A stretch of DNA of 64,000 nt, from NCBI RefSeq assembly GCF_947495315.1, contig NZ_CANLYD010000009.1, positions 124,001 through 188,000 of the forward strand, in the 5' to 3' direction. Every line of letters starts with the position of its first letter. The stretch's first letter is position 1. The notes beneath the pieces were generated by a model, which saw only the letters and a list, made by a program, of their open reading frames with translations, had not been told where the DNA came from and did not search any database. The stretch comes from an uncultured Aquimarina sp. GTDB lineage: Bacteria; Bacteroidota; Bacteroidia; Flavobacteriales; Flavobacteriaceae. Positions 56,636 through 64,000 of this stretch are shown one piece after another. The translations under genes were made by a program, and so were the position numbers.

Positions 56636-56896
56636 TTAGTTTTTGTAGCGGAATTTAAAATAAAGCAGCAAAAATCCAGATATAGCCGTAACAAAGTTTG
56701 CTAAAATCACAGGTAGACTACCTATCAAATACCCATAAACCAACCAACAAAGCACTCCACTTTCAAAAATTAACAACATTGACATCGATAAACTTTCTGC
56801 AGATTTTGTCTTCCAGGTTTTATATACTTGTGGTAAAAAAGCAGCTGTTGTTAATATTGCTGCTATTAATCCCAGAACTTCTATTGAGTCGATCAT
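56636..56896 (-). CDS. SemiSWEET-type small sugar transporter
   Basis: 86 residues from the ATG at 56896; the frame opens further to 56941 but the extra 15 residues are atypical. Three membrane helices with the PQ-loop FLPQVYKTWKTKSAESLS, as in bacterial SemiSWEETs, which pair up to carry sugars down their gradient. Confidence 0.88.
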   Translation of the reverse strand: MIDSIEVLGLIAAILTTAAFLPQVYKTWKTKSAESLSMSMLLIFESGVLCWLVYGYLIGSLPVILANFVTAISGFLLLYFKFRYKN

Positions 56897-56972
56897 ATTT
56901 TTTGAGATAAAAGAAAAATAGAATAAAGAGATAAAAGACAATTCTCTTTATTCTATTCTCTGTATTCTTGGT

Positions 56973-59900
56973 CTACCCAACCACATTCACAATCTTACCT
57001 GGTACCACGATTACCTTTTTAGGAGTTCTACCATCAAGTTGTTGTTGTGTTTTTTCGTGCGCCATTACAGCAGCTTCGATATCTTCTTTACTTAAGTCTA
57101 ATGATAATTCCATCATAAAACGCATTTTACCATTAAATGAAATAGGATATTGCTTTGTACTTTCTACCAAATGCTTCTCTTCAAAAATTGGAAACTCGGC
57201 TGTGGAAATTGAAGTTTCATTACCCAATTTATTCCATAACTCTTCTGCAATATGCGGAGCATACGGAGAAACTAGCACCAATAATGGTTCTAAAATTGCT
57301 CTGGAATTACATTTCTGAGCTGTTAATTCATTTACTGCAATCATAAAAGTACTTACCGAAGTATTAAAAGAGAAATTCTCTATATCTTCTTCTACTTTTT
57401 TGATCGTTTTATGCAAGGTTTTTAGATTATCCTTAGTAGGTTCTGTATCGCTTACGCTGAAAATATCTCCATTATGATATAGTTTCCATAATTTCTTTAA
57501 GAAAGAATGAACCCCTGTAATTCCAGCAGTATTCCAAGGTTTTGCTTGTTCTAGCGGCCCTAAGAACATCTCATATAGTCGTAAACTATCAGCTCCATAT
57601 TGTTCACAAATACCATCTGGATTTACTACGTTGTATTTGGATTTGGACATTTTTTCTACTTCTCGTCCGACAATATATTTGCCATCCTCTAAAAGGTAAA
57701 CTCCTTTGGATATATCATCATATCTTTTATCTTTCTTGAAAGAATCAATATCTAATTCATCGGTTAAACCTTTTAATAAAGAAATATCAACATGTCTTTT
57801 CAATACATGTGAAGCTCCAAAATTAATTTCAAATGTCCAATCTGATTTAGATCCATATTTTTTTTCTACCCAATCTTCAATAATAACAGAATGATTATTT
57901 TCAATTATATCATTATAATCTCTTTCAGATATAAAAATTGGTTCAGGTCTTGGAACATCTATACTTATATTCCCTTTTGTTTTATTAACACAATTCAACA
58001 AGTAAACATAAACAAAAGCACTAGTTCCCAAAATCATTCCTTGGTTGATCAACTTCTTTGCAAATTCATCAACTGGTACAACACCTCTATCAAATAAGAA
58101 CTTTTGCCAGAAACGTGCATATAATAAATGACCCGTAGCATGTTCACTTCCTCCTATATATAGATCGACATCTTTCCAATACTTAATAGCATCTTGAGAA
58201 AACACCTCATCTTCATTATTAGGATCCATATACCTATTAAAGTAATAGGAACTTCCTGCCCAACCTGGCATCGTATTTAACTCCAAAGGAAATACTGTTG
58301 TATGATTTATTTGATCATTCGCAACTACTTCATTCTTTTCTGTGTCCCAAGCCCAAACATCGGCACGACCTAATGGCGGCTCACCAGTTTCTGTTGGCAG
58401 ATATTTTTCTACTTCCGGTAATTGGATTGGTAAATGTTTTAGATCGATCATCTGCGGCATTCCATCTACATAATATACGGGAAACGGTTCTCCCCAATAG
58501 CGCTGGCGGCTAAACACTGCATCTCGCAACCTATAATTTATTTTACCTTTTCCTTGACCTAATTTCTCTAACTCATAAATCGCGGTTTTTACCGCTTTTT
58601 TATATTTCAAACCATTTAAAAAGTCCGAATTGGTAATGATTGTATTGTCTTTATCTGCAAACGCTTCTTCAGAAATATCTATTCCTTCAAAAATATTAGG
58701 AATAGCAATCCCAAAGTGTTTTGCAAAATCATAATCACGTTGATCTCCACAAGGTACCGCCATAACAGCTCCTGTACCATATCCGGCTAAGACATAATCA
58801 CCGATCCAGATTGGAACTGGTTCCTTAGTAAATGGATGCTCAGCGTAAGCTCCTGTAAATACACCACTAATGGTTTTTACGTCGGCCATACGATCACGTT
58901 CACTACGTTTTGCTGTTGCTTCTATGTACGTATTTATCGCTTCTTTTTGTTCTGGAGTTGTAATTTTGGCTACCAATTCATGTTCTGGAGCTAATGTCAT
59001 AAAACTTACTCCAAAAATGGTATCAGGACGTGTAGTAAACACATCGATTGTGTGTTCCTTCACATCCTCTCCTAAATCCTCCCCAGAGGGAAGGACTTTT
59101 AGCGTCTCTTCAATTTTACCTACTACTTTATTTATATCGCTTATGACTTCATCATTTGTAAAACGTAAAAGGGTGTACCCCTTCTTTTCCTCTAATATTA
59201 ATTGTCTCTCCTGATCTGCTTCTTTTTGATGATCATGAATTTCTCCATCAACTTCAATAATGAGTCTTTTAGAAAGGCAAACAAAATCCACTATGTAAGC
59301 ATCAATAGGATGTTGTTGTCTAAATTTATGTCCTAGCTTCTTTGTCTTTAATTTTTCCCATAAAAGAGCTTCTGCTTTAGTAGGATTGGCTCTCATTTCT
59401 TTAGCTCTTTCCAAAAGTGCTCCAGCAATTTCTGGATTTCCAGTCAAATACCCTGCACTTTGCTCCCTTTCCTCTGGGAAGGGTTGGGGATGGGAAGAGA
59501 GGACATTAAACGTCACACTTGCTCCTTCAGAACGACCAATCCAATTGGTTTGAGAATCTTTTAGTGGCTGAGGCCAATCAATAGTATTTAATCCATCTAT
59601 TAAACGTTGTGCATATGCAGAAATACGCATACTCCATTGTGTCATCTTTTTACGAATCACCGGATAACCACCACGCTCAGAAACACCATTTACGATTTCA
59701 TCATTAGCTAATACCGTTCCTAATTGCGGACACCAGTTTACTTCGGTTTCTGCTAAATAGGTTAATCTATACTTTAGTAATACTTCTTGTTTTTCTTTTG
59801 ATGAAAAAGCATTCCAGTCAGCAGCAGTAAATTCTGTTATATCTTCATCGCAAACAGCGTTTACTTTTGCATTCCCTTCATTAGAAAACACCTGTTCTAA

Positions 59901-60380
59901 TTCACTAATGGGTCTTGCTTTATCGGCATCATTATCATACCAGGAATTGAACAACTCAATGAAGATCCACTGCGTCCATTTATAAAACTTAGGATCACTG
60001 GTTTTTACTTCACGACTCCAATCAAAAGAAAATCCTATTTTATCCAATTGCTCGCGATATCTAGCGATATTTTCTTTGGTAGTGATTGCAGGATGTTGAC
60101 CTGTTTGGATCGCATACTGCTCTGCAGGCAAACCGAATGAGTCATATCCTTGCGGGTGTAATACGTTAAATCCTTTGTGACGTTTATATCTTGCATAAAT
60201 ATCACTGGCAATATATCCTAATGGGTGCCCAACGTGTAGTCCTGCTCCAGAAGGATAAGGAAACATGTCTAGTACATAGTATTTTGGTTTATCACTGTTG
60301 TTTTCAGCTTTAAACGTTCCATTCTCTGCCCAATAGGCTTGCCATCTGGCCTCAATCGTATTAAAATCGTAACTCATCAT
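56973..60380 (-). CDS. leuS: leucyl-tRNA synthetase with in-frame DUF559 insertion
   Basis: 1135 residues, about 147 longer than expected. Class I motifs are intact: HVGHPLGY (HIGH type) and EKMSKSKYN (KMSKS). The editing domain starts with WIGRSEGASVTFNV, is interrupted at residue 293 by a foreign segment (294 to about 439), and resumes KEHTIDVFTTRPDTIFGVSF. The foreign segment holds a DUF559 endonuclease-like domain. Removing 59065-59503 plus one CA restores the frame as VTFNVKEHTIDVF, giving a 988-residue enzyme. Leu-tRNA charging is essential, so the product must still function or be processed. The stretch before KMSKS (about residues 855-950) is also rather unlike common LeuRS. Upstream -7 element at 60398-60405. 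Confidence 0.93.
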   Translation of the reverse strand: MMSYDFNTIEARWQAYWAENGTFKAENNSDKPKYYVLDMFPYPSGAGLHVGHPLGYIASDIYARYKRHKGFNVLHPQGYDSFGLPAEQYAIQTGQHPAITTKENIARYREQLDKIGFSFDWSREVKTSDPKFYKWTQWIFIELFNSWYDNDADKARPISELEQVFSNEGNAKVNAVCDEDITEFTAADWNAFSSKEKQEVLLKYRLTYLAETEVNWCPQLGTVLANDEIVNGVSERGGYPVIRKKMTQWSMRISAYAQRLIDGLNTIDWPQPLKDSQTNWIGRSEGASVTFNVLSSHPQPFPEEREQSAGYLTGNPEIAGALLERAKEMRANPTKAEALLWEKLKTKKLGHKFRQQHPIDAYIVDFVCLSKRLIIEVDGEIHDHQKEADQERQLILEEKKGYTLLRFTNDEVISDINKVVGKIEETLKVLPSGEDLGEDVKEHTIDVFTTRPDTIFGVSFMTLAPEHELVAKITTPEQKEAINTYIEATAKRSERDRMADVKTISGVFTGAYAEHPFTKEPVPIWIGDYVLAGYGTGAVMAVPCGDQRDYDFAKHFGIAIPNIFEGIDISEEAFADKDNTIITNSDFLNGLKYKKAVKTAIYELEKLGQGKGKINYRLRDAVFSRQRYWGEPFPVYYVDGMPQMIDLKHLPIQLPEVEKYLPTETGEPPLGRADVWAWDTEKNEVVANDQINHTTVFPLELNTMPGWAGSSYYFNRYMDPNNEDEVFSQDAIKYWKDVDLYIGGSEHATGHLLYARFWQKFLFDRGVVPVDEFAKKLINQGMILGTSAFVYVYLLNCVNKTKGNISIDVPRPEPIFISERDYNDIIENNHSVIIEDWVEKKYGSKSDWTFEINFGASHVLKRHVDISLLKGLTDELDIDSFKKDKRYDDISKGVYLLEDGKYIVGREVEKMSKSKYNVVNPDGICEQYGADSLRLYEMFLGPLEQAKPWNTAGITGVHSFLKKLWKLYHNGDIFSVSDTEPTKDNLKTLHKTIKKVEEDIENFSFNTSVSTFMIAVNELTAQKCNSRAILEPLLVLVSPYAPHIAEELWNKLGNETSISTAEFPIFEEKHLVESTKQYPISFNGKMRFMMELSLDLSKEDIEAAVMAHEKTQQQLDGRTPKKVIVVPGKIVNVVG
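59065..59503 (-). mobile_element. 439-bp DUF559-coding element inserted in leuS
   Basis: Inverted ends: TCCTCTC at 59065-59071 and GAGAGGA at 59497-59503, with an inner similarity (CCCAGAGGGAAGG at one end, CCCAGAGGAAAGG in the other on the opposite strand). A CA dinucleotide flanks both ends (59063-59064, 59504-59505). Inserted length plus CA is 441 bp, 147 codons, no stop in frame. The coded domain has RANPTKAEALLWEKL, then FVCLSKRLIIEVDGEIHD with Asp and Glu/Asp residues of the Vsr/PD-(D/E)xK fold. No transposase is encoded, so movement needs help in trans or from the nuclease. Confidence 0.8.
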
Positions 60381-60397
60381 CTGAAATTAAGACCGCA

Positions 60398-60405
60398 AAT
60401 TTACG
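60398..60405 (-). promoter_or_regulatory. -7 promoter element, leuS
   Basis: On the minus strand TAAATTTG followed by CGG: exact TAnnTTTG, 17 bp before the leuS start. Confidence 0.55.
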
Positions 60406-60479
60406 ATTTTATGCGAGTTAAACGACAGATCACTTTTAAGTTCTTTCTAATTTGATTTTCAAATTTAAACCTTCAACAT

Positions 60480-60660
60480 TATATCTTTCATTTCTTTTGC
60501 TTGTCCAAAAGAAACGAAACAAAGAAAAAGACACCTTTTACAAGGAATTTTTATTCGATAAATCTCATAAAACCATACTCAAAACTTCGCGTCGCATCGT
60601 ACCTCGGCTCCTGAATCTCGAAGCTTTTGGGTATATATTCTGTGTAAAAGGATAAAAAAG
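60480..60660. repeat. dispersed intergenic repeat-like sequence
   Basis: Contains TTGCTTGTCCAAAAGAAACG followed by AAACAAAGAAAAAGACAC and a GC-richer part near 60588-60625. I recognise this as a repeat type common between genes of Bacteroidota. The 67-codon open frame through it on the plus strand is not believed to be a gene. Confidence 0.45.
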
Positions 60661-60672
60661 CTTCGCTAAATT

Positions 60673-61602
60673 CTAAGGTTTTAATCTAGCTTTTGCTTCC
60701 ATTGGTTGTAAACAACTATAAATAAATCCATTTATAGGTGTGTCCAGGCCTAGTTTTTTACCCTCTTTGACAATAAAACCATTAAAATTATCCAGTTCAG
60801 AAGGTCTTCCTTCCATAATATCTCTTTGAGTCGAGGCTGTTGCAGTAAAAGGTTGCTTTCCTATAAAAGTCATGATTCCATCTACAATAGCTGAAGGCAT
60901 TTCAATTCCTTTGGCTATAGCTATCTTATAAATCTCAGTAGCTGTTGCTCTAAGCATCTTATTCAATTCAGGATGCTCATACATTTCTCCAATCGTTGCT
61001 CTGGTGAGCGCTCCTAAACCACTAACAGTGGCGATGAACATAAATTTGCTCCAGATATCTACTCGGATATCCTCAGAGATCTTGTTCTTAAATCCTGCTT
61101 TGTCAAAAACAGCTTTCACACTTTGTAAACGATCAGATCTACTTTTATCCAGTTCTCCAAAAATAACTTCAGGTGTATGACCAAAATGTGAAATAACTCC
61201 AGGAGATTCTATTTTACTGTAGATCTTACACAATCCGCCCAGCACATGTTTTTCATCTACAACGGAACACACTTTTTCGGCATTATCTGCACCATTTTGT
61301 ACTGGAATCACAACGGTATCGTCTTTCAGGATTGGTTTGATAAGTTCTGCTGCATCTTGTACCTGCCAGGATTTTGTACAGATTAAAATCAAATCTGCTT
61401 TTTCAACTTTGTGTATATCATCAGTAACTAAAAAAGGTCTCGTAACAAAATCGCCATCAATACTCTTAACTTGCAACCCATTCTGAAGTATAGCTTCAAG
61501 ATGATTTCCTCTGGCAATCATCGAAACTTTTTGATCTGAATTGGCAATTTTTCCTCCAAAATATCCTCCTACACCACCAACACCTATAATAACTGTATGC
61601 AT
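60673..61602 (-). CDS. panE: 2-dehydropantoate 2-reductase
   Basis: 309 residues: NADP-binding VIIGVGGVGGYFGGKIA at the N terminus, VIPVQNGADNAEKV in the middle, and a C-terminal helical domain with the substrate-binding RPSELDNFNGFIVKEGKKLG. Reduces ketopantoate to pantoate in coenzyme A synthesis. The family also includes paralogues of other use, so the symbol is tentative. Confidence 0.85.
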   Translation of the reverse strand: MHTVIIGVGGVGGYFGGKIANSDQKVSMIARGNHLEAILQNGLQVKSIDGDFVTRPFLVTDDIHKVEKADLILICTKSWQVQDAAELIKPILKDDTVVIPVQNGADNAEKVCSVVDEKHVLGGLCKIYSKIESPGVISHFGHTPEVIFGELDKSRSDRLQSVKAVFDKAGFKNKISEDIRVDIWSKFMFIATVSGLGALTRATIGEMYEHPELNKMLRATATEIYKIAIAKGIEMPSAIVDGIMTFIGKQPFTATASTQRDIMEGRPSELDNFNGFIVKEGKKLGLDTPINGFIYSCLQPMEAKARLKP

Positions 61603-61677
61603 ATTCTTTTTAGATTATTAGATTGATTAGATCGCTTGTCTAATGGCAACCGTGTTTAAACTTTTTCCATTCATTTT

Positions 61678-61754
61678 GGATTCCGGCCTACGCCAGAATG
61701 ACAAAAGAAACGGTGTTATCAAAGCACTTGTCATTCCAGCGTAGGCCGGAATCC
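61678..61754. repeat. 27-bp inverted repeat, intergenic
   Basis: Left arm 61678-61704 (GGATTCCGGCCTACGC then GAATGACAA) and right arm 61728-61754 are complementary at 25 of 27 positions, with a 23-bp loop. The arms resemble scattered palindromic repeats common in many bacterial genomes (TCATTCC...GGAATCC). It may act as a transcript-end or mRNA-stabilising hairpin between panE and ftsX, which start divergently. Confidence 0.75.
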
Positions 61755-61949
61755 AAGCTTAACAATAATTAAAGATGTAATTTCAAAAAATTTTAATCCT
61801 TATTGGACGTTACCTTTATAAATCAAAGTTAATTAAAACATCATAATAAATAGATCTCGCGCTACAGTGAGATTAATTCTGAAATGAGATACATTTTAGA
61901 ATTAAAAGTCTCATTAACTTTATTATTTTTACCTGCAAAACAAATTTTT

Positions 61950-62828
61950 ATGAGTTCATCTTTTGAAAAATATCAGAAACGCAGACTAATTTCCTCGTAT
62001 TTTTCTGTGGTTATTAGTATTTCTCTGGTACTTTTTTTATTAGGTTTACTAGGACTTTTGGTATTAAACACAAAAAAAGTTGCAGATCATTTCAAAGAAA
62101 AAATTGCACTTACTATTTATCTAAAGGACACTGCCAAAGAAGTTGAAATCAAACAAATGGAGAAAAGTCTAGCGCTAGCAGAATACACAAAATCAACGAC
62201 CTATATATCTAAAGATGAAGCTGCAGAAGAACATAGTAAAGATATTGGAGAGAATTTTATGGATTTTCTTGGATACAATCCACTTCAGAATTCAATTGAT
62301 GTGTATCTAAAAGCTGATTTTGTAGATCAAGTAAAGATTGATGAAATTACTGCATCTATTACTAAAAAAGATTTTGTAGATGAAGTAGCGTATGACAAAC
62401 CTTTGATCTCTTTATTAAATGATAATATCAAAAAAATAAGTTTTTGGGTTTTGTTGATTAGTGGAATTTTTACTTTTATCGCCGTACTTCTGATTAATAG
62501 CTCCATCCGACTTTCTGTATACTCTAAACGTTTTATTATTAAAACCATGCAAATGGTAGGCGCAACCAAAAGATTTATTCGCAGGCCTTTTGTATGGAAA
62601 AGTGTCCGTTTGGGAATGATCGGAGCCATTGTCGCTCTTATCGGAGTTGGAGTCGTTTTATACTATCTAGATAAAGCTTTTCCGGAATTGGCATTACTTA
62701 GTGATGAAATATTACTTATTGGTTTATTTGGAGGAGTTTTTGGAGTTGGTGTCCTAATTACTTGGATAAGTACATATTTTGCCACACAACGTTTTCTGAA
62801 TCTCAGAACTGATGAATTGTATTATTAG
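61950..62828 (+). CDS. ftsX: cell-division permease FtsX
   Basis: 292 residues from the ATG at 61950 (MSSSFEKYQKRRL). The frame is open from 61884, but the added 22 residues lack family likeness. Four membrane helices, one after residue 20 and three in the last half, with the periplasmic domain between and the conserved IKTMQMVGATKRFIRRPF. Works with FtsE to activate peptidoglycan hydrolases at the septum; ftsE is not in the window. Confidence 0.92.
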   Translation: MSSSFEKYQKRRLISSYFSVVISISLVLFLLGLLGLLVLNTKKVADHFKEKIALTIYLKDTAKEVEIKQMEKSLALAEYTKSTTYISKDEAAEEHSKDIGENFMDFLGYNPLQNSIDVYLKADFVDQVKIDEITASITKKDFVDEVAYDKPLISLLNDNIKKISFWVLLISGIFTFIAVLLINSSIRLSVYSKRFIIKTMQMVGATKRFIRRPFVWKSVRLGMIGAIVALIGVGVVLYYLDKAFPELALLSDEILLIGLFGGVFGVGVLITWISTYFATQRFLNLRTDELYY

Positions 62829-62833
62829 GATTT

Positions 62834-63661
62834 ATGGAACCACTGCATTGGAACGTTGATCCGGAAATTACTACTCTCTTTGGTGTTTTTCCAATAAAAT
62901 ATTACGGATTATTTTTTGTTACCGGATTATTGTTAAGTTATACCGTTCTAAAAAAGATATTTCTTTCAGAAAACATTCCATTAAAAAATCTAGATACTCT
63001 TACTAATTACGTATTTATTGGCACTTTGATTGGAGCAAGATTAGGGCATTGTTTATTTTATGATTTTGCATATTTCTCGCAACATCCTTTAGAAATTTTC
63101 CTTCCATTCAAAATATCATCAGAAGGTTGGAATTTCACAGGTTTTGCCGGTCTGGCTAGTCACGGTGGTGCAATCGGAATTTTGATTGCTATCACATTGT
63201 TTGTCATAAAGACCAAAACTCCCTTCTTATGGATTATGGATAAAGTAAGCATAGTCACCCCAATTGGATGTGCCTTTATTCGTTTTGGGAATTTTATGAA
63301 TTCTGAAATCTATGGAAAACCTACAAATAGTAATTACGGAGTAGTTTTCGTAAAGGATGATTTAATCGCCAGACATCCAACTCAATTATATGAAGCCTTT
63401 TCTTTTCTAGCTATCTTTGTTATACTCTGGTATCTTAACAAAAAGAAGAATTTCTTTCATCAAAATGGGGTGGTTTTTGGGATATTTTTAATTTTAATGT
63501 TCTCTGCAAGATTCATTATCGAATTCTCTAAAGAAAATCAGGTAGCTTTTGAAGATACTATGGTATTAAATATGGGGCAATTGTTAAGTATTCCTTTTAT
63601 CTTAGTGGGAGTTATTTTAGTAACACTTAGAATATTGAAAAAAGAAGCTGTAACTTCTTAA
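62834..63661 (+). CDS. lgt: prolipoprotein diacylglyceryl transferase
   Basis: 275 residues with seven membrane helices and the Lgt signature IRFGNFMNSEIYGKPT, plus RHPTQLYEA. Adds diacylglycerol to the lipobox Cys of prelipoproteins, including the several lipoproteins in this window. Starts 5 bp after ftsX, so co-transcribed with it. Confidence 0.93.
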   Translation: MEPLHWNVDPEITTLFGVFPIKYYGLFFVTGLLLSYTVLKKIFLSENIPLKNLDTLTNYVFIGTLIGARLGHCLFYDFAYFSQHPLEIFLPFKISSEGWNFTGFAGLASHGGAIGILIAITLFVIKTKTPFLWIMDKVSIVTPIGCAFIRFGNFMNSEIYGKPTNSNYGVVFVKDDLIARHPTQLYEAFSFLAIFVILWYLNKKKNFFHQNGVVFGIFLILMFSARFIIEFSKENQVAFEDTMVLNMGQLLSIPFILVGVILVTLRILKKEAVTS

Positions 63662-63672
63662 CGTTAATAATT

Positions 63673-64000
63673 ATGCAAAAAACCGGTAAAATATTTTTTT
63701 CTATATCCGCTGTATTGTTTATTATTTTTATGTGGATAATGATTCAGACATTTAAGCCTATCCGCAATGTACAGCCGGATGAAGTCATAGAAATTACAGG
63801 TATTGTTACAAAAATTGAAGAAGGAAGTGGTTTTGATATTGCCATAACGTTAGAAAATGACAGTCATTACTATTATATCAATCGCGGCTTGGAACAAGGA
63901 CTCACTATAGAAAATTTACAAAAAGAAATCCTAAATAAAAAGGTTACTTTGTATCCTATTCATAGATGGACTATATTTACACGCGACAAGATTATGGGAC
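63673..64000 (+). CDS. membrane-anchored protein, cut by the window end
   Basis: 109 codons from ATG at 63673 run off the window. One N-terminal membrane helix (IFFSISAVLFIIFMWIMI) is followed by a hydrophilic domain starting VIEITGIVTKIEEGSGFDIAI, with an OB-like or beta character. 11 bp after lgt, so probably in its operon. Family not recognised. Confidence 0.7.
   Translation, partial: MQKTGKIFFSISAVLFIIFMWIMIQTFKPIRNVQPDEVIEITGIVTKIEEGSGFDIAITLENDSHYYYINRGLEQGLTIENLQKEILNKKVTLYPIHRWTIFTRDKIMG

Noticed and set aside
58870..59214. 114-codon plus-strand open frame opposite leuS
   Set aside because: Crosses the boundary of the inserted element but is antisense and has no family likeness.
56973..60380. 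LeuRS as two genes or a frameshifted pseudogene
   Set aside because: The frame is open throughout and both catalytic motifs are intact; the extra segment is a clean in-frame insertion.
60452..60655. 67-codon open frame between leuS and panE
   Set aside because: Covers the dispersed repeat-like sequence; no conserved protein features.
1..64000. CRISPR array, tRNA or rRNA genes, prophage
   Set aside because: No regular short repeats with spacers, no cloverleaf-like sequence and no phage structural genes were recognised on reading both strands; a dedicated tRNA scan was not possible.

Overview
This 64 kb window is AT-rich chromosomal DNA from a member of the Bacteroidota, almost certainly a marine-type Flavobacteriaceae (Aquimarina-like is my guess, not proven). 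Signs: TonB receptors with a carboxypeptidase-regulatory-like N-terminal domain, a type IX secretion C-terminal sorting domain, surface-lipoprotein signals (Cys followed by an Asp run), DUF4271 and DUF4296 proteins, start codons without Shine-Dalgarno sequences, and -7 elements of the Bacteroidota type TAnnTTTG. No rRNA, tRNA, CRISPR array or insertion-sequence transposase was seen.

Layout. 0.1-7.9 kb: a tight operon of a tyrosinase-type copper oxidase, a LodA-like quinoprotein oxidase (CTQ cofactor), a small unknown protein, a LodB-like flavoprotein and a lipoprotein with one c-type haem motif. 8-18.8 kb: a small membrane protein, metallophosphoesterase, membrane-anchored AraC regulator, acyltransferase, the NifU-like/Mrp Fe-S pair, an outer-membrane protein, a Fic protein behind a duplicated dyad, an alkyltransferase-like protein, a LysE exporter, TrmB and a glycosyltransferase. 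18.7-34 kb: a phosphate block with a PhoR-like kinase, PhoB-like regulator and PiT transporter, then a small secreted protein and two TonB receptor/surface lipoprotein pairs. Four upstream regions in this block carry TGTTA/TAACA half-sites in 11-bp phase, resembling Pho boxes, so the receptors are probably part of the phosphate-starvation response.

34-64 kb: mostly housekeeping and conserved flavobacterial genes: MATE exporter, a minimal T9SS-tail protein, LuxE-like protein, YHS protein, astacin protease, tyrS, an ECF sigma factor with a membrane partner and a divergent TPR-CHAT protein, an epimerase/DUF4296/dihydroorotase/polyprenol-phosphate glycosyltransferase cluster, DUF4271-hemD, pckA, a saccharopine-dehydrogenase-like gene with an Lrp regulator, a YugP peptidase, ald, a SemiSWEET, leuS, panE, ftsX and lgt.

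The two most unusual features are (i) leuS, whose editing-domain entry is interrupted in frame by a 439-bp element that encodes a DUF559 (Vsr-like) endonuclease domain, has inverted-repeat ends, and is flanked by a 2-bp CA repeat; removing it restores a normal LeuRS reading frame exactly; and (ii) the tyrosinase + LodA/LodB + haem lipoprotein operon, which looks like a compact oxidative or protein-modifying system.
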